This document shows positions 36,329-48,738 of a DNA stretch of 64,000 nucleotides, piece after piece. The notes beneath the pieces are model-generated. The model saw nothing but the letters and a program-made list of their open reading frames with translations, was not told the origin of the DNA and did no database searches. Both the position numbers and the translations under genes were made by a program. Source of the DNA: Psilocybe azurescens (Eukaryota; Basidiomycota; Agaricomycetes; Agaricales; Agrocybaceae); NCBI GenBank assembly GCA_023853785.1, contig JAJIRX010000875.1, positions 120,692 through 184,691 on the forward strand, given 5' to 3'. Position 1 is the stretch's first letter, and each line of letters begins with the position of its first letter.

Positions 36329-37120
36329 TGTCGGACGAGAATCTGAGAGAGACTTTTTTGTGTCGAAGAGAATGTGGATGACTGGTTTCTTTAGCAGATA
36401 TACATGATGGCAGTGGGCGACTGGCAACGAGGTCGAGTGTTACGCGTAAAGCTGGCTACCACGGTGATGTCGGCGGCATTAAGTCGACATGAGGCTTGGT
36501 GGGAATGTTCTCGGAGCCCTCGGGCTGTCATTAAGGCCGGAAGATCAAGGTAGATGCAAAGGAGTCGAGAAATACTTAGATGGCATCGTTTGGATGAAGG
36601 ATTGAGCACATCGACGTGTACAGGTAGCCAACTGTAAGCAGTTTCCTTTGAGTTTGCTATGCGAATGTGAGAAAAACCAATTCCGACCAGGCGTGAATCA
36701 CGATTGTTAGTGTCAGTAGTGGGTTAATTACTGATAGAGAGCAAGTCATGAAGTGGAAAAGGAAAAAGAGCAAGTATTCAAGTATTCTGCAAGTTGAAAA
36801 GCAAGTTCAAGCAAAATTGCATAGTCAAGAAGAACAGAGGCTTTATCATTTCACATCAATAGCCGTACACAACATCTCTCGGGGCGAAAACAGTGCCCGG
36901 CCCTCAAACCTGTATTACAGTATGTTGCCTTCGACCACTTGCATTGAAAACACTTGAAGATCGTCTTTCTCGAAGAATTTTCCAATGGGGTGGAAAAATG
37001 AACCAAGCCGGCATATATAATATCTAACACGTAGTCAACAGCCACACAGAGTATAACTATATCACCACGGCAGGAGGTTCAATACAGACGAAGTGGAGCA
37101 TGACAGACTGGATTTATGAA

Positions 37121-37139
37121 GGCTCGCTATTAGCGAGCC
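37121..37139. repeat. Perfect palindrome, 8-bp arms
   Basis: GGCTCGCT ATT AGCGAGCC. Overlaps the end of the uncertain minus-strand ORF at 37130-37486. Function unknown. Confidence 0.6.
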
Positions 37140-37486
37140 TGAAATAAGCCAGGCAAGAGAAACGAGAATAAAATATGTGGTAGAGTCCTCCAGAAGCAGC
37201 ACGTTGTGTCTTGTACGTATCGATATATATCGTTCACGCGATATCTGGGTAGTAAAGGGCAAGGAAGAAAGCTGCCAAGTGGAAGGCATTTCAGGATGGG
37301 AATGAGAAATAAAGGACCATCTGAAAGGCGCTGAAAGATGACAAGGACGGCAAGTAGGATAGTACTTAGCTCATCCAATCCCGTGCAGGCTACGAGACAA
37401 CATCCAACACCAACAATACGGAGGGTCAGAGAATGTTGTTTCCGACTCATTTCCGAATCCTTTTCAGCGTCGTTGCTGGACGCCAT
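37130..37486 (-). CDS. Uncertain small membrane protein
   Basis: A 118-residue ORF starting MASSNDAEKDSEMSRKQHS. It has two or three hydrophobic stretches (LRIVGVGCCLVACTGL, STILLAVLVIFQ, LPHILFSFLLPGLF). No family recognised. A possible acceptor (ATCTTTCAG) within it suggests it might instead be exons of a longer gene including 37702-37950. Low support. Confidence 0.25.
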   Translation of the reverse strand: MASSNDAEKDSEMSRKQHSLTLRIVGVGCCLVACTGLDELSTILLAVLVIFQRLSDGPLFLIPILKCLPLGSFLPCPLLPRYRVNDIYRYVQDTTCCFWRTLPHILFSFLLPGLFQAR

Positions 37487-37489
37487 AAT

Positions 37490-38721
37490 TTCGTCCGGAA
37501 ACGGAGAAATACAACAGCCTCCTTATCATATCCTTAGTATCCTGCGTATATGATTTGATCAAGGGCACTGTTTCGCTTTGTAAATGCAGTGGAACATTGC
37601 GTGGTATTATGACTGCAGAAACGCAGAATAAAATCTAGGGTCAGGGCCAAGCTATCGGACAACTCAGGATTAGAAAGGACTCTAGAAACAACCAGAAGTA
37701 CCTATTCTGACCTCTCTGAGGATTTGAATGGAAGAAGACATGGCAAACTAAAGAAAGAACCGGCATGGTGTCGGGTCTGGCAGGCCATTGGTTTAAAGGA
37801 GCTGTAATAGTGAGCCCACTTTATTTCAGTGAATAACCTGGGAGATGTTTGAAGATCGTCGCATCCATTTGCGGTAACCAGAGTTAGCTCTTCCAAGGCT
37901 CTTCTGACATGTGCTCCAGAGTAGCATGCAATGAGATCGAGCATATACATAGTAGTACTGCAATGCCGTGGCTATCGCTATTTGTCAGTGTTGCGACAGT
38001 CGTTACTCATTGCTTTTCACTTTGAGCTGATGTCGACCAATCCCCTCATATTCGAGTGAGACAGACACGAACAGCGCACGAGGCATCATCAAACGTCGCA
38101 GCCTATAAACGACGCCAAACCATGTATTGGCGGGGCAGAATGACATCAGTATGACGTGATAGCCGGGATATTCTTAGCTCTATGATTTCGTGAAAACCTC
38201 ATCTCAACTTCGCCAACTCAACGCAGAACTTGCAACTCACATGAATCGATATTTGTAGAACACACAGAAATTTTGTATGCGATATACTCAACCTCTGTCA
38301 ATACTTCAAACTCGAAGCCATGAGGAGAAGGTAAAGACTCTTGCCACTCCTTGGAATTGTCAGTGACGTTTTGTGGCTTCGGCATTATGTACTAGGTTAT
38401 CGAAAACGGATCAATAAACATAGATATATGATGCTACTGTATTGGAGGAGCTTCTTCCCATTCGTTTGGCCCCAATCAGAAGGGGCGAAAGCTAAAGCAG
38501 TTTTGCTATATATGTATGTTATCTCGCCCCACCTTCCAACTTTGGAGGGTCCCTATGATCGTCGTCCCAAACCTCTTCAATATAAGCCATGCATGTGCGC
38601 CACCGTTCTCTTACCGGCACTTATCGACCTTCACTTCATCGTGGCGTTGATATTGTGAATCGCGAATCGCGAATCCTGACATTGACTCACTCCACCAGAC
38701 ATTCTTGATCTCTAGCAAAGT
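37490..38721. other. Intergenic or unresolved
   Basis: The minus-strand ORF at 37702-37950 (ALEELTLVTANGCDDLQTS) is unrecognised and could be an exon linked to 37130-37486. The 38160-38721 stretch is probably the promoter and leader of the BTB gene. Confidence 0.3.
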
Positions 38722-40047
38722 ATGTATAATAACAACGACGATCACCAACCGTACTTGTATACCCCGGGCTCGGTGTCATCCGATGGAAGTGACACGTTGT
38801 ATCCTGGGACGCCTGTGATCCTAGTGAGTCCGAGCACTCAAAAATATCGATGTGTTACAGTGCCTGATCGTCCCATGGGATTATTCAGAAACCACTGCCC
38901 ACACCGGTCGAGCCAGGGCAAGGCAATAGGCGGATGATGATGGGACAACAACAGCAGCAACAACCACAGCAGGAATACTTCATCTGGAACTCAGAAACGA
39001 CGACGCCCTCGTCCAGTGGATTGACATCCCGCCAATTTCAACAAGCCGGCTATAGCACCGACTATCGCGAAGACGTCTTATCAATATCCACCTCCTTCCA
39101 ACCGAACACTGACCCAGCGCCGGACACAATCTTTGCCTCGTCCGACAATGTGTTCTTCTACACCATCTACCAGACCATCCTAAACGCTGCGCCCAACGCG
39201 TTCCGGCCGTGCCTTGCGGCGCCCCTCTCTGATCCGCAGTACAGAACAACAGTGATTGTTCTCGACGCACCGAGCGCCGAGCTCAATATTATTCTGCATG
39301 CGCTGTACAAAACATCTCCTGCGAACAATTCGCCGTCGTTCGAGGCGCTCGTGCGCGCGATCGACAGGATGCCAAGGTACGGGTTGTCTGCGGAGCACCT
39401 CATCAAGCCCAATACACCGCTATACGAGCTGCTCCTCGCACACGCGCCGCTATACCCGCTCGACTCGTACGCGCTCGCTGCGCACCACGGCATCGCTGCC
39501 CTGGCTGCGACCGTCTCCGCGCACCTCCTCTCGCACGACCTGGCGACGGTGTCCGATACGATCGCGGAGCGTATTGGGCCGATTTATTTGAAGAGATTGC
39601 TGTTGTTGCATTCTGCGAGGTTTGCGGCGTTGAAGGATATACTACTGCGCCCGCCCGTGCCGCATTCAGAGACGGGGACGTGTAGCTTCGAGGATCAGAA
39701 GAAAGTGACACGCGCGTGGGCGCTTGTATCAGCGTATTTGGTATGGGATGCCAGGCCAGGTGGGATATCATTTCTTTTCTTCATACTCTTTTAGATTTTT
39801 GATAGGATTTTTGTTGCGCTGAAGCTTGATTTTTTCTGCGGAATGTTTTGTAGATATATCTACGCATACGTTGGGGAATGCTCTTAACCCACTGCTTGAG
39901 CATCTCACGTGCAAATTATGCGAGAAATCGCTGAAGGATAAAATAAAGGACGTCATGGTTCGGTGGACTGCGGTCAAGGTGAGCGTTGTTCATTCTTCAA
40001 GTACGTACAATCGCTGATTTCAACTTAATATCTAGCGTACAATATAA
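38722..40047 (+). CDS. BTB/POZ-like domain protein of agarics
   Basis: Starts MYNNNDDHQPYLYTPGSVSSDGSDTLYPGTPVI. After one missing C in the CCC run at 38872-38874 the frame continues HGIIQKPLPTPVEPGQGNRRMMMGQQQQQ and a polar region. It then reads DTIFASSDNVFFYTIYQTILNAAPNAF, TVIVLDAPSAELNIILHALYKTSP, PLYPLDSYALAAHHGIAALAATVSAHLLSHDL: a divergent BTB-like fold with a following helical segment, common in this fungal group. Introns lie at 39760-39853 and 39979-40035. The C terminus has LLEHLTCKLCEKSLKDKIKDVMVRWTAVKRTI. BTB domains dimerise or bind CUL3, but the partner here is unknown. The central exon is GC-rich compared with its flanks. Confidence 0.7.
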
Positions 40048-42248
40048 CCCTGTGTCCGGCAGTCGAATCTGCTCTGCGTTTTTCTCGTTCGTATTTATAT
40101 CATCATCTTATCTTTTTCTATCAGGCCGAGATACACACGGGTCTCTCAAAGCCATAGGGATATAAGCGGTATAATACACCTAGATACCGAATACATGTCT
40201 TATACCCTTATGTAGTCTCAACACAATAAAAAATGGCCCATTCGGTCGTACTTTCCTTGAACCACTTATTGTGCGTTCATACAGGTAGGTGCAAGCTGTA
40301 TATTAAATTGAAGTGAGGTGCTAATAATGACAATGACGTACTTACCAGTTTACTTCTAGTGAGAATACACGTCAAGAATGATTGATATTTACTCTCTTTT
40401 TGCGAAATCAACTATAAGTATTTAGGATCTCTTAGCCAACTCTTAGCCCGGAATAAGATCAGAAACCCTTCAACATGGGATTCGAGATAAATTATTAGTC
40501 ATTCGAATGGATTGCTTCGAGGGTGAGGAGAAGCAGGGTCGGGAGAAGAAGTAAGAGGTCGGATTATTTGCGAGACGCGACTCTTGTGGGCGCGTAGGGC
40601 TTTGGCGGCAAAGTTCGTGTCACGAGATTAACCCCAGGCCGAGAGAAGGCGGAGCGAATCAAACGCATTAAGCACTGCCAGGCACCGAGAGAGCAAGGCT
40701 GAGCAAGGTGAAAAGATTTTGGACAGCCGAAGGCCTGAGCGCTTGGGAAACCACGTGGATATCCGAATCGTAGTCCAAGCAGTGCCAGTACCAGACACCG
40801 AAAGAATAGGGACGAAGTGGGAGGGTGCACAAAATTGGAGAGATTTGATTTGACCTGAGATAAAGCGAAGATTCAAATCTTTCTTTATTGAAAGAGAAGG
40901 GCAAGAGAGGTGGGAAGCTCTCAGTGGGAACTCACTGTCGATCAGAGCGGGTGACTCTCATATATTTATGAATATAATATTGCAAACTTATAAATGTAAG
41001 AATTCTAGAATAGATACGCTCAGTTGTTTGCGAGGCAAACGACTGAGAATGAATTTATATCTACCTAGAACAGATACGCTAGGTTATTATTTAGTACAAC
41101 GATTCAATATGTTCAGTAAGAAAAACCTCGCAAACAACTGAGGAGAGCTCGTATCGAAATCTCGTATATAATGTAGTCCGTTATCAAGATTCATATCTAT
41201 TAAGTGAATAGAAACTAATAGAAGTGTATTGCGTGCCGCAATAAAGATAACGAATTGAATATATCGTATACTACATAGGAAAAGGAATAGCGCAATAATG
41301 CACCGTTAATAAACCAATATATTGTAATGAATGTGCGTACGATTTTTCAAGGAACCGGCAGTCGCACAGCCAAACGGCAGCGAGGCGCTATCGCGTTTGC
41401 TTACCATATTCCAACAATAGAAGCAGGGGGCTGGCGACGGGTCATTAAATGGAAGATAACATCACTCAATGAGAATATCAATAAGGAATCCTTCTTTCTC
41501 ACCCATTATCCGCAGCAAATCTTGAGTAAATCCACAGATGAATTTTGGCTATACCCCTCATCGTGTAATAGGGGTTTTGTTTAGTATTAATCAATATATA
41601 ATACGACAAGAGACTCTCCCACGGGGAGACAAACGTCAAAGACAAGCTGATTACCATAAAGAGTAACATCTCACGTGTCTCAACACGCGTCTTACCCTCA
41701 CATCTTCGACTTGCTCATCTTTGTTGAATGCTATTCATCACTCTCAACGCCATGTTCTTACCACCATGATCCCTTCTTTGCATCCTTTCTTCTTTCCTGA
41801 CTCTTTCCCTATGTGTAAAACCATGTGTAAAAATTTGATACAATAACCAAGTTTGAAGTTGTTAATTTTCGAAGTGTGGAACTCGGCTGGCAAATCAGAA
41901 ACCTCTACCAGCCATTAGCTCCGCTTCTTACCCAGACGTCACTACAATGGTCCAACGGTCCATGGCTGTGATCAATGTCTTTGAACTGCTTCCACACAGC
42001 AGTGACTTTGAGATCTGAGGTGCGTGGTCAGGAATTCCGTCAGCAGCTACTGAAGCTGCCAGACTTTCCAAATCAGGGGACAGCAAATCCGCTAGAAATG
42101 TGTAGAAAGTTCTTTCTACATATGGCCATTATCAACCCTAGCGCGACCACCAACATAAATACTGACCTAGGGTACGTACATCCCCCTCAGCCTTCTCTCC
42201 CTTACTGAATATCTACTCCCCTGCGACTCTCCATCTCATTTATCTTCA
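40048..42248. other. AT-rich repeat-bearing intergenic region
   Basis: No gene recognised. Around 41000-41150 lie short repeats: TAGAATAGATACGCT near 41008 recurs as TAGAACAGATACGCT near 41066, and a CTCAGTTGTTTGC motif recurs in inverted orientation. This could be a decayed LTR or small transposon. The last few hundred bases are probably the promoter of the gene beginning near 42249. Confidence 0.4.
41020..41148. repeat. Palindrome plus third copy of its arm
   Basis: CTCAGTTGTTTGC, spacer GAG, then GCAAACGACTGAG (one mismatch from a perfect palindrome) at 41020-41048. A further copy of the arm, GCAAACAACTGAG, follows at about 41132-41144. Probably the remains of terminal repeats of a small element. 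Confidence 0.6.
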
Positions 42249-43120
42249 ATGACCCATACAACTGCTGTGACCGACACCTCCCAGGCTACTGCCAGCAGGA
42301 TTGCGACAATCACTGCAATAGCTGCTATTGGGAATGCCCGGAACGTCCCCAACTCTAAGAAGGTTGTGCTGGACGCCCAGGTTTATGTTGGCTCAGAGAA
42401 TTATGAGTCACTCATTGGCGCTCTGTCATATTTTTAACGGGTCAAACATCGACTTTGGAGACGTTGCCATTTATCTAATTTATGCAACAGTACACGTAAG
42501 TAAATTTCAAGTTATCATTGCTTCTAGCTCCTCATTTTCCATCGACCCCTCTCAACATGCATACCTGCACGTTACTGGCGTTGCGACGAACTGCCAGAAA
42601 GAGCAGGGGACTTTTGAACTCGACGTTGATCGCTACATCTCAGTCCTCAAGCCGGTCCAAAAGGTCAAACCATCTGCCCCTACACGTTCCCAAATTTGCC
42701 TCGCTATAAAGCTGGAAAGCCGGTCCCATACAACAAACATTATGTATCAGTATTCGGTTTTCTGACCGACGTTATTTATGACCTAAACTCGGTAGATGTT
42801 GTCCAGCAGTTCCACTTACTGTGGACAATATTGTATTTATGGGCCAGCAGCCCAATGCGATGGGAGCTACGGTCCCTAATTCCCTGGATAGTAAGTCTCA
42901 TTCAAATTTTATTTGAATGTATTCTAAAGATATGAATCTCGATTCTCTGCATACATTAGCATCGTGCAGAGCCCCCGGTCTGGTCGTAAAGGCTTATTAC
43001 TTACAAGCACAAATCTCCAACGACTCCAATGACTCCTACCCGTTACAAGGCCCGATTGCTAAACGACGACGACTCGAGTCACCGGAAGGTTCATCGGACA
43101 GTCTCGCTTCAGACTCATAG
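42249..43120 (+). CDS. Agaricomycete-specific beta-rich protein with basic C terminus
   Basis: Matches in style a large hypothetical family of agarics. N-terminal part: NSKKVVLDAQVYVGSENYESLIGAL, then NGSNIDFGDVAIYLIYATVHV. Core: AYLHVTGVATNCQKEQGTFELDVDRYISVLK, then PRYKAGKPVPYNKHYVSVFGFLTDVIYD and TVDNIVFMGQQPNAMGA. C terminus: PIAKRRRLESPEGSSDSLASDS, with a nuclear-localisation-like KRRR. The alternating strand pattern would suit an OB-like fold; that is inference. Frame changes occur in the T run at about 42430 and near 42812 (one missing base between QQFH and TVDNIV). Intron positions at about 42495-42530 and 42893-42960 are approximate. The start could lie upstream (41975-42170). Confidence 0.5.
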
Positions 43121-43429
43121 GAGGGTGCCCTTTCGCAGCCAATATTCCAGCCTGTACCTTGATCAGTTACATATACCCTATTTCTACGCTTACTTATGTA
43201 CTATCACTTTGCTAATATCACTTTGAATCGTTTTCCTCTATTATTCAAACTACGACTAAGTTAGAGATCGAATACGGATAACATTCAGCCCGTGCGAAGC
43301 ACGGGTCATATGCTCGTTATGGTGATCAACAAACATGCCAAAGCCGACGATCTCCGAATAGCTAGCTTGGACTTGTGCTTCCTCTACCTCCCAACCTCCT
43401 TCCTCGCCTCTATCTCTACCTCTACCGTG

Positions 43430-45166
43430 ATGGCACCTCAAAAGAAAGAAAAACCCAGTCATGCACTGTAAGCTAGAATTGCCAAGAATCACCCACCCGG
43501 AACTCAAATCTATGGTACTTGTATAAAATAGATTTGCGGGCGCCACAGCAGGCGCAATCGAAGCGTAAGTAGAGCAGTGTCTCGTGCACTTACCCTTACT
43601 GCGTTCAATCTCAACGAATACCAGAACGTAGGTTCGTGACGTATCCGACAGAGTTTGTCAAGACGAGGTCGCAATTTGGGGGAAGGTTCGTTTGTGTTGT
43701 TTTCTGGTCTTTTTGGTCGCGGTCTTTTGTTTTACCTTCCCTCTGTGGTTGCTGTCGCGGAGGTGACGAAAGGCTGGAATGAACTGTCTCGAACTCGAGT
43801 TCTACGATACGTTCGAGTTTGACTTTCAGTTTGAGGTCACTGAGCCGAATAACGAAAAAGGTTTCAACGCGTTAACTACACCATACGCAACTCAAATTCG
43901 CGCATCTTATTCTCATTCTCATTCTCTTCACTCAATGTCCATATCATCTAGTCTACTAACGCTCTTCTCTTCTAAACAGCGCGAAGGCCCCATCACCATT
44001 ATCAGAGACACGATACGCACCAAGGGCATAACAGGACTTTACTCGGGCTGCATGGCGCTCGTAGTAGGCAACTCTGTCAAAGCTGGAGTACGATTCGTGA
44101 GCTATGATCATTTTAAGGGAATGCTTGCCGATTCCGAGGTGCGTGGGTGTTCCTATATGCTTCTTTATTAATATTGAATGAAATGGTTGTTTTTGAATCG
44201 AAATTCAGGGGAAAGTGAGTGCACCGCGGAGCTTGCTCGCTGGTTTGGGTGCCGGAATGGTGGAGGCAGTTTTGCTGTTACGCCTTCGGAGACTATCAAG
44301 TACGCTGGTTTCTTGCTTGCTTTTATATAGAACTCGACTAATTTATCCATCTAAAACTATTCAACCAAAACCATCATGATTATAAAAGAACGAAGCTCAT
44401 CGACGATTCTAAGCGGCCAAATCCGCAATATAGAGGATTTATTCATGGTACGGCGTCTATCGTGCGTCAGGAGGGGATATCAGGGATCTATCGAGGACTT
44501 TTCCCTGTTGTGAGTGTCGAGTGTCGAGGAATTCCTATGATACCTCTCCCTTCTTTTCTCATCGACAGTTCCTTTCTGTGTAATCCCAACCTCTTCTTTC
44601 TCTCTCTCTCTAATATCATTATAACTTAAAACTAACCACCGCTCTCCCTTCTGCCTCGCAGATGATGCGCCAAGGCGCTAATTCAGCTATCCGCTTCACG
44701 ACGTACTCGACGCTCAAACAGTTCGTACAGGGCACCGTTCCCTCTCGCCCTGGCCAGCCCCTGCCTAGCGCGATCACGTTTGGCATTGGAGGGATTGCGG
44801 GGTTGGTCACTGTATATACCACTATGCCGCTTGAGTAAGTCTTTCCGTGATCAATGCCTGCGGCGTCTTTCCCTGGTGATATTGATGCTTTTTTGGGTAG
44901 TGTGATCAAAACCCGAATGCAATCCCTCGAAGCACGCGCGCAATACCGTAACTCGTTCCACTGCGCGTACCGGATATTCACTGAAGAAGGCATTTTACGC
45001 TTTTGGACGGGGACGACGCCGAGACTTACAAGGCTTGTGGTATGTTCAATTCCTTTCTTATTTTTGGTACTTTGGCTTATCATGTTTGTTTGAATAGTTG
45101 AGTGGTGGAATTGTGTTTACTGTTTACGAGAACATTATCAAGGTTATTGGAGGGAGGCAGCCTTAG
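43430..45166 (+). CDS. CTP1: Mitochondrial tricarboxylate (citrate) carrier, SLC25 family
   Basis: Inner-membrane carrier exchanging citrate or related anions. It starts MAPQKKEKPSHAL, spliced to FAGATAGAIEAFVTYPTEFVKTRSQFGG (signature 1, Px[DE]xx[KR]). It continues REGPITIIRDTIRTKGITGLYSGCMALVVGNSVKAGVRFVSYDHFKGML, TPSETIKTKLIDDSK (signature 2), GTASIVRQEGISGIYRGLFPVMMRQGANSAIRFTTYSTLKQ and PLDVIKTRMQSLEARAQYRNSFHCAYRIFTEEGILRFWTGTTPRLTRLV (signature 3). It ends IIKVIGGRQP at 45166. The three repeats, with six predicted spans and a length near 300 residues, are standard. Several 50-100 bp introns. One T is missing in the run at 44270-44273, between GAGMVEAV and FAVTPSETIK. Confidence 0.88.
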
Positions 45167-45601
45167 AGACTTGACCATAGATATAGGCTTTAGCGCTTAG
45201 CTCCAGGAGCAAGTTCGGACTCCAGTGGAAATTTGATGTAATTGTTTTTGCCAACTGTTTGAGGCATGTGTGTCTCTCTGTGATTTTACTCCTACTCTAT
45301 AAAAGTCGGAATAACGTCCTCGATTTTGCTTCATATTTTCAAAATGAAATAGCGAGCTGAACGAGTAATTGTTATATGTACCTACCAGCGTAAAAGTGGT
45401 CATCATGAGGCAGATCATTGAGAATTTGAGTCGGCAGTCGGAGTCGGGACCAATTATAACTTAAGAACCCGAGACCCGGACGAATCTAAATTTATCCGGT
45501 CCACTGTGTTAGTCGCTTATACCACACCATTTCGCCCAGCTTGCCCCGAAGTTCTCACTACCTCAGTGTTATTAACACCAACACCACCGCCAATATCACC
45601 C

Positions 45602-46719
45602 ATGGTCAACGTTTTACTTCTCCGAGAGCCTTCATCGGATACCCCAGATCGCTACGAATCAGCGTTTACAAGAGCGGGATACCATCCGACGTCTATATCT
45701 GTTCTTACTACGCTGCACGATAATGTTGAAAGACTTCTGGAGATAGTGAGGGATGGGCCGAAGACGCACGGATTTGGCGGGTGGTGATTACGAGCAAACG
45801 CTCGTGCGATACATGGAGAGAGGCTTTGAAAATTTTGCGTTATTCCGATAGCAATCACTCCCCCCAGGGGTGAGGGAGAGAACGAGGGCGCCTTTGGAAG
45901 GGGTGTAGGTTGGTGATTACCCCATCCATTCTCCCACGTACTGTTCAGAATTGCGAGCTTTTCATGTTCATAGCGGATTGGGCAACCGTTCCGTTCTACG
46001 TCGTCGGACAAGCCACCGCGACCGCGCTCAAGGACTTGTTCACCGAGTACAACGATCTCGGACTCGGTTCCCCGCCTGATGTGAGAGGACAATCGTCCGG
46101 CAGCGCTGCCATCCTAGGGCCGTTTATTCTCAGCGACGTGGAAAATCGACCGTTGGGGAGGCTGCTATATCTTACTGGGGATAAGAATAAGGATACGATA
46201 TCGAGGTTATTGGAGGAAGGTGGGGTTGAGTTGGAACCCTTGCAGGTATATCGGACGCAGGGATCGCCTGTGTTTGAGAAGGACCTTGAAGTCGTATTGG
46301 CATCACGATCGTCAGAAGCAGCACGTCAAGGTACGCACGTTGTCATGTCTTCTGTCTATCCAAATTACCGTTGACTCATCGCAGAAGAATCCAAATCTAA
46401 ACACTGGTGGATAATTTACTTCGCGCCTTCAGCAGCGGCGTATGTGACGCCCATACTGCGCAAACACTTCTACTTTGAGTCAACCGAAACTGAAACTGAA
46501 ATCCAACCAACACCGTCAAATTTGAATTCAAACACTACACATCAGCAGGAGCAGCACCTAATACAAACCAAAATAGCTGCAATAGGCCCAACGACCAGGG
46601 ACTTTCTGCACGACGAGCTGGGGTTGCGGGTCCACGTCATGGCGCAGAAGCCTACGCCGGAGGACGTTGTTTCTGTAGTTACAAATTGCGATCGTAGGGA
46701 TGGATATGGAGAGAAATAA
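45602..46719 (+). CDS. HEM4: Uroporphyrinogen-III synthase
   Basis: Cyclises hydroxymethylbilane in heme synthesis; cytosolic. It starts MVNVLLLREPSSDTPDRYESAFTRAGYHPTSISVLTT. After one base missing in GGGTGGTG at about 45779-45785 it continues GGWVITSKRSCDTWREALKILRYSDSN. An intron spanning about 45862-45970 leads to DWATVPFYVVGQATATALKDLF, GSAAILGPFILSD, RLLYLTGDKNKDTISRLLEEGGVELEPLQVYRT, WWIIYFAPSAAAYVTPIL, KIAAIGPTTRDFLHDELGLRVHVMAQKPTPEDVVSVV. This is the usual two-domain order: TSKR/S motifs early, YLTGDKxxD mid, IGPTT late. It follows the citrate carrier on the same strand with 435 bases between. Confidence 0.88.
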
Positions 46720-47067
46720 TGAAAGCATTGCTATTAAGGCGTCAAGATGTGGGCTCATCGGCGAGGGTTTTGCTTTCTATAGCAGGATTGTGAGTTGTAA
46801 GCTTGTTCGAGGATTTAGATTTGCATAGCCCCTTCACGATCGTTAGTGGGAAGTCAAAATCCCCCTGAGCACCTGTTAGTTGCAATTGCCGAGCGAAGCG
46901 ATATTCATTCCATATGTGTCGGGGTACGCAGCACAGATAAGATGATGTATCTAATAACACAGTTTTGGGTGTAAACACTGCACAGAGCATTAGCGAAAAG
47001 GATCCAAGCGTAATGCCCAACAAGACTCACAAGCGGATGATGATGATACAGAAAATAACGTCAGTAC

Positions 47068-48738
47068 TCAATCATCCAACTCATCCTCCTCATCCTCCTC
47101 TTCCTCCTCCTCTTCATCGGCACCTTGTCCTCCACCGCCCACAAATGCGTCTTCAACAATCCCAACCGCCATCTCGAGCGCCGCTTTCGACATCTTCTTG
47201 GGTATAGCTCCAGGACGCAGGAGGGGATGATGTGCTGGGTCTAGTACCTCGTCCTCCGAGCCTTCGCTGTCCTCTTCTTCTTCCTCCACCTCCTCTTTGC
47301 CGTTACTGCTTCCACCACTCCCTTCATCATCATCGTCAGAGGAATCACCATCAGACGACCGCTCGGACCCATCCAGATCCGAAACGCTTGTTGAGAAATC
47401 CTCGTCCTCGGAATCGGACCCTTCATCCATGGTCCGTATCGTCATGGGACCCGTGTTCTTTACTTTTAGTTTCTCTGGCGGGGCGACCACCGCGCCCTCT
47501 GCAGCGGTGGAGGGCAGGATCTTGGGCTTCTCGAACAGATGACGATGTTTTCGCACCCACTCGGTTATGCCTTCGCGTTCTTTGCCGTCGATCATGCTGA
47601 ATTCGGTCTCGTCCACCTCCACCTCCACTTCTTCCTGATGTTCTCCTTCCACGCCATCTTGACCAGCAGACTGCCTGCGCGCAAGCGTGACGCTGCACGT
47701 CCTCTCACTGCCCATAATACGCACGCCGTCGACCTTCCCATACAAGTCTCTTACAGCCCAAAACTCGCACGGCTTGCTCTCGCCCCACAGGATCCCCTCG
47801 CTGGAGAACCACAGATTCCCGGATTTCACGCCGCGGTGGGCTTCGACGCCCGGTATCCCACTGCTGTTGCTGCTGCTGCCAATCCCAGGACACGCGCTCT
47901 TGAACACTGAGGTGTCGGGTTGGATGAGTGGGATGGAGAGGTGGGAGAGGAATTCGAGGAGTGTGGGCAGTGTGGGGCTCGATTTAGGGAGGACGTTCAT
48001 TGAAGGCTCGCCCGTGGCGTTTTTGTACGTGGACCATGAGAATTTTGCAGAACCTGTCGTCGCGTCCACACCGAATATGACTTGCTGGTTCTCAGAAAGA
48101 ATGCTGTTGTTCGCGCCAGCTGCAGGCGGCTTCCCTTTGTCAGGGGATGTCAGAGGAGAGGAGGATGACCGTCCAGTGCGGCTTCTGCTTCCCGCGAGTG
48201 GGGACGATAAACGCACGGCGCAGCGACGAGAGGGGAATCGTGGCTTCTGTCGCGCGGGATGTGGGGTTGAGCATGACGATCGCATGTTCGTGGATCATGA
48301 TATCAACCTTTTGCGCACGGGGAGGAGGTGGATATGGCGTGCAGGGTATATAGAGGGGCTCCGGGGTCTAATGGTGTGGTGTTCCCGTTAATTCTAGTGG
48401 TTGTTGTGGTTGTTGGTTTTGTGTCGGACAAACGTCGTTTTTTGACATGTTGGGAGTCATTGGCCTCCTCCTCCTCCTCCCTCGCCCGTTTCTTTTCAGA
48501 TAACTGGGCTGGTAAGAGACCTGTAATGACTTTTTTTCGTCGCTGTCTGCTTTTCAACCCACTGGTCTTGAATACCCTTTGACGTCTCGGGTGCGTACTC
48601 TCCTCCGATGAGAAACCGGACGAGATTCTCTAACATGACCTCGTTTGGGGTGGATGTGCAAAGACTCCGTATTTTGCTGGCAATCTCTGTGGGTAGTGTG
48701 GGTATAATAGACCGCAGGAAATAAGATTCTGAAGCCAT
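47068..48738 (-). CDS. Rtt106-like histone chaperone
   Basis: The minus-strand start at 48738 gives MASESYFLRSIIPTLPTEIASKIRSLCTSTPNEVMLENLVRFLIGGEY, an Rtt106-type N-terminal helical region, then KVITGLLPAQLSEKKRAREEEE and PLYTLHAISTSSP. The central PH-like part reads VDIMIHEHAIVMLNPTSRATEATIPLSSLRRAFIVPTRGKQKPHWTVILLSSDIP, then ANNSILSENQQVIFGVD, GVEAHRGVKSGNLWFSSEGILWGESKPCEFWAVRDLYGKVDGVRI, DETEFSMIDGKEREGITEWVRKHRHLF. The C terminus is a long acidic Ser/Asp/Glu tail ending EEDEEDELDD. Rtt106 proteins deliver H3-H4 in replication-coupled assembly. Frame corrections are needed in homopolymers at 48531-48537 (T7), 48319-48322, 48309-48312 and 48143-48146 (plus-strand coordinates). No intron is required. 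Confidence 0.75.

Noticed and set aside
39256..39771. Arg/Ser-rich ORFs on both strands inside the BTB gene
   Set aside because: Shadows in a GC-rich exon whose third frame encodes the conserved BTB-like segment.
47687..48391. 234-codon plus-strand ORF
   Set aside because: Antisense to the Rtt106-like gene; no recognisable domain.
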